Part shown: piece after piece, positions 12,558 to 24,224 of the stretch
Numbering within the stretch: the first letter of the stretch is position 1
Layout of the letters: the number at the start of each line of letters is the position of its first letter
Assembly (NCBI GenBank): GCA_963969395.1
Contig: OZ017802.1
Span: forward strand, 9,488,501-9,552,500
From: Pseudoscleropodium purum
Taxonomy: Eukaryota > Streptophyta > Bryopsida > Hypnales > Brachytheciaceae
DNA length: 64,000 nucleotides
Direction: 5' to 3'
Position numbers and translations under genes: made by a program
The notes under the pieces: model-generated
Told to the model about the DNA's origin: nothing
The model's database searches: none
Seen by the model: only the letters and a program-made list of their open reading frames with translations

Positions 12558-12769
12558 GGTAACTAGTTTCTTTTCTCTAACAATCATTCTTATTTCTCTC
12601 TCTATTCAAGAGCAATGTTCAACTGATCGATTCTTTCGATTTTCACTTGCTCACAGGTTTTGATCTCTCTCTCGATTTTCATTTGTACTTTGGTTTCGAT
12701 TCCTCCTTCTCATTCGTTCTATCTCCCTATCAGTAGAATCTCTATAAACTCATGAATTTATGTAAGTCA

Positions 12770-12780
12770 CTCTAATACCA
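12770..12780 (-). other. Primer-binding site of the copia element
   Basis: On the minus strand this reads TGGTATTAGAG, one base from the TGGTATCAGAG complement of the initiator methionine tRNA 3' end. It lies 3 bases inside the 5' LTR, as expected. The C-to-T difference is in line with the decay seen elsewhere. Confidence 0.8.
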
Positions 12781-12783
12781 TAT

Positions 12784-13076
12784 TGAACTTTCCGTTCTAT
12801 TTAGATGAAGAACCAACAAGTGAGGTCAAAAATATATACAGAGATTAAGGAGATAATCTACCTGAGCTAATTGACATCAGTTACTGATTTCCACTAAGTC
12901 ACTAGCATGTACAATAGGGGTACTACTAACCAGGATCATAAATATAACAATATCCCACTAACTTAATCTTGAGTGTACAAATCAGTAACAGCATTCTAAT
13001 CTAATTTGCTTCAAGGTTTGTTTACAACTAGCAGGATGAGTTGGACGCCAACAGTTTAGGGAGTGTTTCTACAACA
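12784..13076 (-). repeat. 5' LTR of the copia element
   Basis: 293 bp, starting TGAAC and ending CAACA in plus-strand orientation, matching the 3' LTR along its right two thirds. It abuts the primer-binding site on the left and the chalcone-synthase-like pseudogene on the right. Differences between the two LTRs are numerous, so the insertion is old. Confidence 0.8.
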
Positions 13077-13860
13077 CACCCACATTGTCTTTTGTACTAC
13101 TAGCGGCAAAAACATGCCTAGCGCCGACCTCACCATCACCAACCTCCTCCACCTCCCCCCATTGTTAATCGTGTCATGCTCTATCAAATTGACTACTTCG
13201 GCAACTCCACTGTCCTTTGTGTGCCAAAGATCTTGCTGAAAATAACAAGAATGCACATGTCCTTGTACACTACACAAAGGTTATTGCAGTTACTTACCAT
13301 GCCCCAAATGAATCCCATTTAGACGAACTCATCGGATCCGCACTTTCCAGCGATGGGGCCGCAATCTACGTCATGGGATTCGATTCCAACCCTATGGAAA
13401 CACCTCTCTATGAGATTGTCTACGCCAGGGAGACTTCTTTGCCTACAACCAAGGGTATCATTATGGGGAAGCTCACAAAAGTGAGATTGTTTCTGAAGGC
13501 GAGCAAGGAAATACTGAAGTTACTCTTGGCTAATATTGATGGTTTTTTGATGGAAGTGAGGAAAATGGTAGGCTTGCCGGAGTATAATGAGATGTTTTGG
13601 GCGGTGCATCTCGGAGGACCTACAATTTTGAGCCAAATCGAGAAGAAGCTACAACTGAAGAAGGACAAGATGTAGGGGAGTCAAGAAGTTTTGAAGGAGT
13701 ACGGGAACATGGCGTGCGCTTTAGTGATGTTTACATTGGATCAAATTCGAAAGAGGAGTGTGGAGATGGGGAAGGAAGTGAGTTTGAGTTTCCTGTGGGG
13801 TTTGGTTCTTGACTCACGCCGAAGGTGCTTGTCCTTCGTGTCGCGGCTAATATTTGAAGA
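13077..13860 (+). pseudogene. Type III polyketide synthase (chalcone-synthase-like) pseudogene, 5'-truncated
   Basis: Family members condense malonyl-CoA units onto a CoA starter in flavonoid or related pathways. Matching blocks in order: THIVFCTTSGKNMP at the very left edge, the nucleophile region reading YQIDYFGNSTV, AKDLAENN, AVTYHAPNESHLDELIGSAL, DGAA, then FWAVHLGGP (the His of the triad kept) and EYGNMACA (the Asn kept). The nucleophile region normally holds the catalytic Cys, which is Tyr here. There are two frameshifts around 13,160-13,210, a TAG after KKDKM (about 13,674) and another frameshift before the C-terminal GFG region. The N-terminal third is absent and the copia LTR starts exactly where similarity starts. 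It has the family length from there to the C-terminus. Clearly dead. Confidence 0.9.
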
Positions 13861-13869
13861 TGTATACTG

Positions 13870-16800
13870 TACCGAATTCTTGCACCAACGACTATGACAT
13901 ATACTCTACTTGCTGGAATTAATATCCATCTACAACAAATGCCGATTTTGGTCGATTGTGAGAAAAGCATAAGATATCGGATAAAATAAAATAAAGTAGT
14001 GTAGAATAAGTTCCAATGGTTTCAATCAGAAGATTAGGTCTTGAATATTGTCATGGAAGTGCAGAAGTATGTATAGTAGGATTGTAGTTGAGATTATATA
14101 TATTTAGCTTTACATATCATCCATATTTAGGAGGTATGGCGAATGCATTGCCAGCGGTACTAATTATGACCACATTGGTTTAGATGATGGTCGTTGATCA
14201 TGAATTGAATCCTTAGTGAAGTAAATACAAATCATGGCTTTTGTACTAGCTTCACGTGAATTGCATTCAAATTCATATATATTATGTATTAATTATACCT
14301 TTATCCTCGCAATTGTCAATCTTTGCGTGCATTACAAGTTTTAGCTCATAGTAGTTGATTACCGATTATAGAATGTTCGTCATTTTTGTTAAATTAGCGA
14401 TATTCCACGAACCAAAAATTGTGACATATATCTTGACAAAGCTCTAATTTCAGGCAACAAATGAAGACGTGTATAGATTTTGGTTTCAAGCTGTGAGGTT
14501 TCAACTGTGCCAAAGTAATGGAATATCACCAACTTAATAAAATTGATGTAACAAAATTGACATTGTGGGTACTAATTTACATGAGTGTACCATAAAATTA
14601 GAAAAGACCTTTGTGAAAGGTATGTCAATTCAAGTGATAGTTCAGATTTACTTCTAGAAAAGAAATCAAAGATTGGCTTTGCTTCTGTAGGCTTGATTAT
14701 TGTAGTTCTCTCAAAGGCATCTAAATAATTGATCTAAGCAAGACCATCTATCTATAGATCTCCCATTTGAAAAGAGGCATATATAAAATGTAGAATTTGC
14801 TTGTACAAAGCATAACTAGGTCCATACATGAAACCTAGCCAGATTGTTTAGCTACGGTATCCAACATACAATTGATTCACATTGATCTATAGTCTAGAGT
14901 TACCCTTATTCTACACTACTTATCTACTATAGATTGACTCCTGACCTTAGCCTAAATGTCAATGTTGTCCACTACTAGAAACTGGGATTGTTTGCAACGT
15001 TTTTAAGCAATGTTTGAACAACTATAAGGCTAGAAAGCAAGAAGGGAGTAATTGAGCATTGTATGAGCAACGTTTGTTCATGGTGCACCACTCCCCAGTT
15101 GCCAAAGTTGAAAGCTCCTCCTTCCCCTTTTTTCCAATGTGGTATTATCTTTTTATATGTGATGGCAAGTTCCTTGTAATTTCAAATTAGAAAGAATTTA
15201 CACGTATCCACCAGCCTAACATTCCCATAGCACGCATAAATTCTTTTTATAGTTCAAATCTTTCCATCCAGTGGGATCAAGCTTGGAGCAGTTTGATGCG
15301 GAAGTCAAGAACTGTTCATCTTTTTCAATTTAGTGTCCTGTTGCTACAACCGCAATCTAATCTTGGATTGAGACAGAAGTTGTGACCTGTTAATATGGAG
15401 CAAATTGAGTTGACAATATACTTTTCAGCCCTTCAACCCTTCAATATACAAATGAGTTTAGAACACATTAATTTGAAAATGCCCAAGGCCTTTACTGAGG
15501 TGTTCAGAATTTGTTCTAAATTGAACAATAACTTTTATCAACTGTATTTAAATTATAATCATTCAAATTTATATGAAATATAGTAGAGATTTCATGAGAA
15601 AGAAAACACAACAATATCACTTATGGATTGATAGGTTGTAATCTTTGATCATGAACTCAAGGTGTTTAGTGTTGACAAAAAAATGTTCTGAACCCTTAAA
15701 CGCCGAGGCAGATGTTTTGTGTTAGATGGATGAGACGAAATCAAATTGTATAGGACAAAAGTGCAACTATTCATCTTCAAAATTTGTTTTGAAAAGGGAA
15801 GTTCTTCTATAGTAGTTTGACTTGTAATGACTACTTTTGCAATTTTGGAGGCTAATGCTTCACACGGTAATAGAAAAAGGATGATTTGGAGGGTCACCCC
15901 TTTGGTATTTAAGGATTAAAGGTCACCACAGATATCACTTGTTGATTACTGTGTGGATTGTTGACTTTAAAAATGCAAAAGCACTCATTGGAAGTCAAAC
16001 TATTGTAGATGACCTTGCCTTTTTACACAAAATTTGCGGAAGATGAATAGTTTCACTTTTGTAGCTAAAACCTTAGTGTTATTTATGCATTAAATTGTTA
16101 AAATGATTTGAAGTCTTCTTGGAATCATCATTTCACACGTAAAGTCTAAAAAAATACTCGAAAAAATATATGAGTTTAATCCCTCAAGGACTAACCAACT
16201 AGAAAGACACGATATGTTATCTTCAAATTTATAATGGCAAGCTCTTACTAGGGTGGAGTATTTTGTAAAGTGGGATCTTGTAGAATAATAAATTGACGTA
16301 TTTGCTTGCTTATTCCAATTTTCAAAATTCATTGTGAGAAGTATATAAAAATTTCTTTTGGAAATGTAGTCTTATAGAAAATGGGAGTACACATTATTTT
16401 TTCTCAATGAAAGAAATAGTGAAGATGGGAGAAAATATCTTGCATATTTGTAGTCTTTAATTTTTTCAACTAAACTAGGTTTCAAAGGATTTTTTCAAAG
16501 TTATATTTGTAGCAATTTTAAAAATATAAGATTCAATCTTGTATGAATTAGAACACAAAATAATTCAAATGATGTGGTATTTTTGAAGATGTTCCAAATA
16601 ATATTCTAATAATATTAATCTTTAAATTTCAAAAATTGACACAAATTTAATTTTTGTAATAATTTTGTAGGGTCCAATGTTGTCAATTCTAGCTTTTTGT
16701 TCTTTTTGTTTGAAAATGTGTACAAATTTTAGAGAGTTTTTTATTTATTTATTTTTAAGTTTAAGAAATACTACAGTTGCCTTAGAATCCAATACATTTT

Positions 16801-17280
16801 GGAAGATAGGGGTGTAAAAAAGAATTATTCATCTTTTTATAAATCCTCTTTTATCAAAGTCATTTTTTGCAAATAAGTTGACCATCCAAAATTGTAATAA
16901 TCTAAAAATGCAATGGTTAGTATTTTCTAGAATTAATTTTATGCATACTAAATAAGGTCGTCTTTCTTTTTTTTGTATTCTACTTTGAAATTGTAAATAT
17001 TGATAGAAAGTGCATGATGCTATGGAATTGAAATATGTAGTTTACAAACATATAAAACATTTTTTTTAATCACAAAGGACTACCAGATTGTAGTTATTTC
17101 CATATTTTTGTATTATTTAATTCCTGAAGGCCTAAGAAATTTTTGACAATATAGGTTTTTAATGAGTTCTCCCACTTGTTCTTCATTAGAATAGTCTTCA
17201 ATAGATTTTAGTAGAATTGTAATGGGTCAATTTGAAGCTATCATTCATGTTTGTTTGGGCATTTCCTTATCTATTGTATA
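13870..17280. other. No recognisable gene
   Basis: AT-rich, with only short chance frames on both strands. At 14,970 a CACTACTAGAAA sequence followed by TTTGCAACG repeats looks like one end of a CACTA-type element, but I found no partner end or target duplication. Nothing else is supported. Confidence 0.45.
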
Positions 17281-17626
17281 TTATGTCTCAAAGATAATAC
17301 ATGATGATATGTCCAAGTACTTGTACCTTCTCTTCACTTTTGATTTTCCAAGAATTTCATCATATAGATGTTTGTTTGATTTGTTCTTTGCTCTTCTAAG
17401 ATCATCTATTTCTTGTATAATTCTTTTAAGAGAATTTAAAGTTGACTTCTTTGTTAAAAGAGCTACTCCCATTTGGAAAAATCCACTATTCGCTATTATT
17501 CCATGCCTTACACGTTTTGAATCTAATAATAATACTGATCCAGTTGAAAGTTTGATGTAATAGCCATAATTTGGTAGACAAAACTCTCCACTTGTTTTTG
17601 ATATTCCATATGGAAATTTTGCAAAC
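17281..17626 (-). pseudogene. 2OG-Fe(II) oxygenase (TET/JBP-like candidate), C-terminal exon
   Basis: Reading right to left, after a likely acceptor (AAG at 17,627-17,629) the exon gives a double-stranded beta-helix C-terminal half: GEFCLPNYGYYIKLSTGSV, then LLLDSKRVRHG. The RHG is where the second iron-binding His of 2-oxoglutarate dioxygenases is expected. It ends in a basic, helical tail and a stop at 17,281. The shape 'GGE-LP-xxG...GSV-L-xS-xxx-HG' is what I know from TET/JBP-type oxygenases of fungi and algae; AlkB-like enzymes are an alternative. Joined to the previous exon at the obvious splice sites it is one base out of frame, so either the acceptor differs or there is an indel. Confidence 0.6.
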
Positions 17627-17778
17627 CTTAAAAATTAACTAACAATTTGGTATTTACAATGAATATTATATTTATAATTAGAAGATTGAAGATATACACC
17701 ATCAAAAAAATTACAAATGATAAAAATTACCAGTTATTTTGTTCCAAACAAATTACAAATGGTAAAGTTATACACCGT

Positions 17779-18708
17779 CAGGGTTGACAGGATGGTCGGA
17801 CGTCCGGGACGTCCGGACGTGGATGCTATGTCTGTAGCGTCCGTTGACATTCGCGGTCCCGGCGGATGCAGCATCCGCCGGGACTGCCCCGTCTGCCCCA
17901 TCCGCCCCATCCGCTTCGACCGCCCTGTTTCCCTCGACCGCCCTACCCAAAGTCCCAAACTGCTCCGCGGTCACTCCCTTAATCCTTAAACAATTAAATA
18001 TTAAATGAAGTGCAATGGTTCACGATTTGTTATAAAAAAAAGTTAAAAAAAATGTTTCTTTAGAATTAAAGGGAAAAGAAACAATTTTCATGAGTTATAT
18101 TAATTTTTTGGGAAATGTAACCCTACTAACTCAAAGTAGACATGTTATATACTTATATCAAAAAAATTTAAACTTCTAAATTTGTAATGCAAAAGGCTAC
18201 TAAGAAACTAAAAACTAAAATAAATATATTTTCAAATGCATTCATTGAACACTTAATTTCATATTATTTCAAGTTTAAAAACTATGAGTTTTAACCCTAA
18301 AGGTCCTTGATTCTGTTCTCTCTAAAAATGCTCCAAAACTGCCATTTTTTTGTACAAGTACCAAAATTTTGAAAAATATCATTTTTGGACAGATGTGATC
18401 GTATGATCTTGTACTAATATAGTTTGAGAGTATGTGGAAAAAATTTCAGAAATTTCCACCATGTAGATTGCAAGATATTAGCGTTTAAACTTTGAAGTGA
18501 CAAAAATCCTTTTTTTGACCCTGCGAAAAAACGGGCAACTGTGCTTCAAAAGGTTAGATCATTATGAAGAAATGTCCGCCCCGCCCGTCCGCCCCGCTTG
18601 TCCGCCTTCCGACAGCGGGAGGGACACTACGTCCGCTGGTGTCTGTGAGGACAGACGTCCGGGTTACAAACGCTATTTTGGGGCGGCCGTACTGATTTGT
18701 CAACCCTG
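17779..18708 (-). mobile_element. Non-autonomous hAT element B (930 bp)
   Basis: Starts CAGGGTTGACA and ends TGTCAACCCTG, perfect 11-bp inverted termini. It is flanked by TACACCGT (17,771-17,778) and TACACCAT (18,709-18,716), an 8-bp duplication with one change. About 750 bp from its left end match, inverted, the right end of the 16-kb element (35,214-35,961), and the remaining part matches that element's left end (19,695-19,850). It is thus an internal deletion of the large element. It sits in an intron of the oxygenase gene, between the exon with the H-x-D motif and the exon with the RHG motif. Confidence 0.93.
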
Positions 18709-18806
18709 TACACCATCAAAAAAAAAATTTTAATTACATCAATCATTGCAATATTTGCATTTCAAACATAACAAATCATGAAATTGAAGAAGGTTCCAAA
18801 TATTAC

Positions 18807-19099
18807 CTTTGGTGAACCACATGAAGAATCCCATGTGAGTGTTACTTTTATCTTCGTGTGGAGATATCCAATAGTTCTTGATAATAACTAAATGGAAAAA
18901 TGGTCTATCCCCTATTCTTCCATATTTTTTAGGAATTGTTGTAGGATAGAGGTTTTCAAGAAATTGTATCCAAGATGGAAACATTTCTTGTAAAATCTTG
19001 TACACATCTTTCATAAATAATTCCCCAAGTCCATAGATTTCTTCTACAGTTGGTTTGATATTGTGATGCGTTTGTTTAAATTGAACATATCTATACATT
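18807..19099 (-). pseudogene. 2OG-Fe(II) oxygenase (TET/JBP-like candidate), exon with the H-x-D iron-binding motif
   Basis: The exon begins after a CAG acceptor (19,100-19,102) and ends at an AAAG|GTAATA donor (18,807/18,806). It reads MYRYVQFKQ... and near the end IIKNYWISPHEDKSN then MGFFMWFTKG. HED is placed as the first two iron ligands (H-x-D) of a 2-oxoglutarate dioxygenase, and the following aromatic WF motif fits the next beta strand. It joins the upstream exon exactly in frame (phase 2 donor plus one base). The 293-bp exon has no stop or frameshift. The function is an inference; substrates of the family include modified bases in DNA. Confidence 0.6.
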
Positions 19100-19503
19100 C
19101 TGATGTTTAATTTATAGAAAAATTAGATGGAAATAGAAATAATAGATAGCATTAAGTTACACATCTATATTGTCAATTAACAAAGTACATTGGTAAGTAC
19201 AAGTAAAAATAATAATTAAATATATAAAATTGATGTCTTATTCATAAAAATGTTAGATGGCATAAGCTTATACATTTGACTTATTAATTAACAAAGTGAA
19301 ATGTTAATTATATGTTAAAATAGTAATTAAGTGCATGATATTTACTCCTAGATTTTGGCATATTATATGGAAGTCAATGTATTTACAAATTAGAATATAT
19401 GACATAAAAATCAATGTAATCATAAAACTAAATTATTATAAAACAAGAAACTACATTATCTTTTTCATATACAATAAATAAAAAGAATGAAGAATGTACT
19501 TAC

Positions 19504-19694
19504 AAAGCTATATTGTCTGTAAATATATCCAACCTCCAACCACACATGACCATCTCTCCACCACTTTTTTCTTGTCTCCGTTGAACATAGTCTCCATGCT
19601 CATAGATGAACTTCAAAAGATCAAAGTATTATTGACACTTGTTACTTGGAATTAGTCTATCAACATAGATGCTTAGGACTCTGTCTCCTTCCAT
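19504..19694 (-). pseudogene. 2OG-Fe(II) oxygenase gene, middle exon, 3' part (cut by the 16-kb hAT)
   Basis: Reads EGDRVLSIYVDRLIPSN, one TAA stop, then FDLLKFIYEHGDYVQ... GGEMVMCGWRLDIFTDN and ends at a perfect GTAAGT donor (19,503). Its 5' side is the target duplication (19,687-19,694) of the large hAT element. The matching start of the exon lies 16 kb away at 35,962-36,000. The single stop (TAA, one transition from CAA) and two transposon insertions make the gene dead now. Confidence 0.6.
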
Positions 19695-19850
19695 CAAGAT
19701 TGACAAATCTCTATGTCCGCCCCAAAATAGCGTCCGTAACTCGGACGCCAGCGGACGCAGCGTCCCTCTCGCTGTCGGAAGGCGGACGGGCGGGGCGGAT
19801 GAACGGGGCGGACGGGCAGGGCGGACGGACGGGGCGGCTTAGAAAACCCG
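19695..19850. promoter_or_regulatory. Left subterminal GC-rich region of hAT C
   Basis: After the terminus the sequence is a series of GCGTCCG, GGACGC and GGCGGACGGGCGGGGCGG words, sharply different from the AT-rich surroundings. Repeated subterminal words of hAT elements are usually transposase-binding sites; that role is inferred here. The same order of words is seen at the left end of element A and, inverted, at the right end of element B. Confidence 0.7.
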
Positions 19851-20187
19851 TTTTGGGTTTTTTGTTTTGATTGTTTTTACTAATGAGAGATTGAAAGTGA
19901 AATCATTTGGATTTTGATTTTTCTTATATTGTAATTGCGATTCAATAGAGTTGTATATTACTATTTATATAAAAGCTAAAATATGAAATATATTTTTAAT
20001 TTTTTTGTTGAATTTCATTTTGATTTAGAAACAAAATCACTTTAAAATCCAGCGAGATGTATATCATCAATAAACAAACAATTTTATAATAAAATGATTG
20101 ATGAAACCATTGTCATTTGTCAACATGAGCTCCATATATCATGAGCAACTAAACAATCAAACATCTAAATTCACATCTCCACAATTC

Positions 20188-23100
20188 CTATGGACGCCAA
20201 TCCACATCTCCTTTAACCTCAACCCCACTACTCTCTCCTACAGCTCTCCGTTCAAAATCTTCATTATTGGAGTCATCTTCATTGTCGGAGTCATCTTCAT
20301 TGTTGGAATCAAGTATCGTTGTCTCCTTCAAGTCTTCTCTCGAAGTAGGTTTACTCCCTTCTTTCGAATTTAATTTTTCTTTTTTTACTTTGACAAAACG
20401 ATTAAAGGCTTTTTAAATAGGAACCTTTCTTTTCTTTCTATTTGACAAAGTAGTAACATTTTCATCAAGAGGGGTCCTATTTTCACTGGAGAGATAGCAA
20501 AAGGTTGCATTTCTCTTTTCGCTTTCACCTTATTCGATTCTTGAACCATCAATCTCAATGTAGGGTCGACATGTCCATGAACAGTTATCTCTACTTTGGC
20601 TTTTTTTTGAAGTAATAGAGTGCCGTTTGTTGATTTGATGGGTTCTTATGCCATTCCTTTTTCTAAAATGCGAGCACGCAAAGATACCAATGGCATCCGA
20701 TCACTATCCGTATCACTTAGGCTTGTAGGTGATGACGCTACTTTCCGTAGATTACCGCCTGTAGAAATTTTTTTGGAAATGTTCATTAGGCGTTTTCCAT
20801 ATCCAAAGCTCTGAGAATCATTCAATCGTGTGCTAACAGACTTTAACAGTATTGGTGGAAGAGCATTAGATCTCGGTACTTCAAAAATTGACTTCATTGG
20901 TTCTTTTCCTTTATCACTCTTCACAATTGCCGAATTTGTGACTGCCATTCCAATTGAATCACTATTTTTCTGTACCGCAATATTTGGTTCCCCCTCATTA
21001 CCACTATTGTTGCCCACATCTTTTAGAATGTCCACCTCCATGACCACATCTTTTCTTTTGCCGTTTCCTTGCACTACATTTAATGCCACAGATGGAGATT
21101 GAGAAATTAGAACTTCTTCATTTCTCCCATCATCACTAATAACATTCTCATTGATTTTCACCTCTTTGGCAATAGCATTTGCCTTTTGTGATAGAATGTT
21201 TTCACTATTCAAGAATCCCATTCCATTGCAATATGCAGTTAAAGAAGGTAGATTCTTCTAAACCTCTACATTGTCCTCGTCTTCATAAAAGGTATATGCA
21301 TCGTTTGCATTGTCGGGAACAACATCCTTGTGGTTTAGATGATAATTATGCGTATCATTCACCAAATCGGGAAAGTCTTCCATAACGTCTTCATCTCCCC
21401 ACGCTGTCGCACGATTGAAGTCATCTCCGTCATCTATAGTTGAAAGGGCCCTTTCCAAATCATCGTCATCATCGTCATCATCATCTTCTAACGTCGGCCT
21501 ATCTAAATCCTCTGATTCCATCAAATCTACATTATCATTATACCATTTTTTTTCATCTTTTTCTTTCGATGCGTTTAATACTTTGGAATTGGTATACACG
21601 TACACCTAATCCGCTGCTCTATTTGGCTTCAATTTATTTTGAGATTTGTTGTGAACAAAAGAATAGTTGCTCCAATTCCGTTCACATGAAGATGATGACA
21701 CCGGTTGAGCCAATATCCTCTTCGCTAATGGAGCTATAAACTTGCCACATGCACCTTCAAAATTCCACCAAGCATGTGTGGACAACATTTGTTCTCCCGG
21801 ATTCAACATATTGTGGAATAGAGGTTCCTTGTGTCGAAAAGCCACAAATTCCTTCACTACTACTGTATATTCATCCGGTTTACATATTCTCTCCAGAACT
21901 TTCTTACATTCTGACATTATATCTACGTCATCCGCTAGCTCTTTGTCATGAAGAAGGTATGGATTCAAAAGAGCTGCGGCTGATTGGAGATCGTTGTCCA
22001 CTATTCTTCTTCGGGCATAAAAAGACTGTACCAATAGAATTGCAAGTTTTTCTAGCAAACAACATGGTGGACTTTGTAATCCGTTCACGTGTTTCTCTAA
22101 CTTCCTCATGATTTGCAACACCTTCCTCATATATGGTGATTTTGAATCCAAATCGCAGAGTGCACATATGATTGGTTCAACCATCCCCACATAATTGATG
22201 GACCGATTCCAAAAATGGTCATCAAGAACAATTTTCTTTACCGCTAAGGCCAAGTCTTTTGGTTGGACTTTGGCTTTACGTTTTTTTTTTAGAGTATGTA
22301 TATACTCAACCCATTGCGGATCTACCACCGTTTGTTCCAATGCTCCTCTCAATTTTGTCAAACGTTCCATCATAATAAATTTAGAAGCGAACCTTGTATC
22401 CCCAAACATCAAGAGACCAAGATTTGGCAAATACTTTCATAATAGAGCTAGCGGCATATGTCTCTTTTTGATAAATTTAGCTACAAAAACTCCTTTATTC
22501 AATTTGGAAGCAATCCATTTCTGTGCAGTCCAATCCTTCAACAACAAATTCAATGCATGTACCACGCACCCTTCGTAAAAAATATGAGGATATTTTGAAG
22601 ATATTACATTCCATGCGGACGGATTCACGGGAGCATTATCCGTAGTTATTAACACAACGTTCTTAGACCCCACTTGTTCAATGAACTTTTCCAACACAGC
22701 TGCCAAGTACTCTGCATTTTTTTCACAACCACTTGTATCCACAGATCCAAGAAATTCTTCACCTGCGGATGATACAAGCATAGCATTGATGAGAGGTCAA
22801 TTAGTCACTGAGCTCCATCCATCAATGGACAATGTTGCTCCAAATTTTTGAATGCTATCTTCGGTTCGTGCATTCAACTATGTCTGAATGTTGATCTTCG
22901 CCTCATTCAACAATTTGTACCGAAGGTCATGGTATGAGGGAGGAATGTATGGCCTACTGAACGCAACCGTTTTCTTCACTGTTTCTTTAAAAGCTGAATT
23001 TCGAGCTACGGAAAATGGTATGTTCGCTGAATAAAAAAAATTTGCCCACACTAAATGTAATTTGCGTCTATGACCTTCTTTAAACCCATTCACTAAGTTG

Positions 23101-23594
23101 TCTTGCCTCTGAGCCCTAGAACTTGATGCCCTCAGGGTTTCACGTTCACCAGAAGCTTCTGTACTCAAAGTCACTTCAGTTGTGGCACATACCATTGATA
23201 CCAATTCTTTGGACATTGGACAAGAGTCTTCGTGGTCAAAATGCGACACAGCCTTTCCGGCCGAAAACTCTTGGACATCTGAAGGGCCAAGGTTGCCATC
23301 CACATTGTCCATTACAACGTGTTTTGGAAAAACTCTTTCACAATGCTGAAATAAATCTCGAATTGCCAGTGGTAATCGTAGACAAAGGCTCATCCCTTTA
23401 TTACGTATATCTTCAAGCCCAGGATAGCCTAAGTGGCTCAACATACGGCTGAGCTTCCTTGACATATTTGCTTTGCAAAGCCTACATTTTACTTTACCAC
23501 CCTCTTGCACACTAAACCAAAGAGAAAAATCCCCCGTCGGTTTGGCCACCATACTGACAAGTGTATGTTTTACCTCAATTTCAAAAGAAAACAA
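20188..23594 (-). pseudogene. hAT-family transposase with long acidic C-terminal extension
   Basis: The enzyme would cut and paste the element. Blocks in order: a BED-like zinc-finger start (VKCRLCKANMSRKLSRMLSHL), a DUF659-type core with SIDGWSSV (first Asp) and LITTDNAP (second Asp), CVVHALNLLLKD, then WWNFEG and the dimerisation signature SSSCERNWSNYSFVHNK. Stops interrupt the frame after NIQT, at SSVTN, after PLALL, after NRAAD and later, but the frame itself holds for about 2.9 kb. After the dimerisation domain it goes on for about 450 codons: a run of nine Asp, acidic and Ser-rich parts, then after a frameshift near 20,470 an NRKKRKVP nuclear-localisation-like motif and three NEDDS-type repeats. 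Usual hAT transposases end at the dimerisation domain. The first Met is uncertain; MVAKPTG, 14 codons in, may be the true start after a splice. Confidence 0.9.
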
Positions 23595-23872
23595 TAAAAT
23601 GTTTTAAATTTGAATCCCACAACGTGACAATGTATACAATATCAATGAAATTAGTCACACAAAGCTTTGAAAATCAAAGCCCCCCCGTCTACCGAACTAT
23701 GCATTACCAAACAAGAGACACAATAAATTGAAGTTGATAGCCCTTGGAAATCTTAGCGTTCAATTTTTCGAGAGTGAATACAAAAGCTTCTCTTCTAACA
23801 TTTATAATCCCCTCCAAAAAATTTAGGGTTCATTTTTTAGGGTTTACATTCAAAAACAACCAACGGCGCAAA

Positions 23873-23930
23873 CGGGGCTGAAGCGGACGAGCTGACAGGC
23901 CGACAGGCCGGACGGGGCAGACTTCGCATT
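23873..23930. promoter_or_regulatory. Short GC-rich island upstream of the hAT transposase
   Basis: A roughly 60-bp island of GGGGC, GCGGACG and repeated GACAGGCC words in AT-rich DNA, about 280 bp upstream of the transposase start. It has the same word content as the element ends. It could be a promoter-proximal transposase-binding cluster; this is inference. Confidence 0.4.
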
Positions 23931-24224
23931 TCCATTAGTCATTAGAAAATTTTATATTGTTATGTAATTTGAATGTTACACAATCAGAAATGAATGCATC
24001 CATGTAAAATAAGATGTACATATAAAAATATTTTTATACGCAAATGAAAATATAGCATCTTTATATATAAATATATATGTATAAACAAAATACATGAAAA
24101 CGTAGTTCCAATATCACTACTGAATCCTATACGATCTTTTTAAGATTTAAATCTTTTATATTCTTTTTTGTTTTTAAACAATGAAAGGACCATTGTTTTT
24201 AAAAAACAAAATTCTCTTCAAATC

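Larger units (their letters stand above)
3239..13076 (-). mobile_element. Ty1/copia LTR retrotransposon, decayed, with nested insertion
   Basis: The element runs right to left. Order on the minus strand: 5' LTR (12,784-13,076), primer-binding site complementary to initiator tRNA-Met (12,770-12,780), gag, zinc knuckle, integrase, reverse transcriptase, RNase H, a non-coding 3' stretch, polypurine tract (3,524-3,538) and 3' LTR (3,239-3,523). Integrase before RT is the copia order. The flanking 5-mers are CACTT (3,234-3,238) and CACCC (13,077-13,081), which match at 3 of 5 positions and differ only by C/T, so they may be a decayed target duplication. The coding part has stops and frameshifts and its RT is split by a roughly 4.3-kb insertion at about 5,250-9,530, so the element is dead. 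Confidence 0.85.

Noticed and set aside
14970..15070. CACTACTAGAAA terminus with TTTGCAACG words
   Set aside because: Only one end is visible; no partner end or duplication within several kb, so no element was called.
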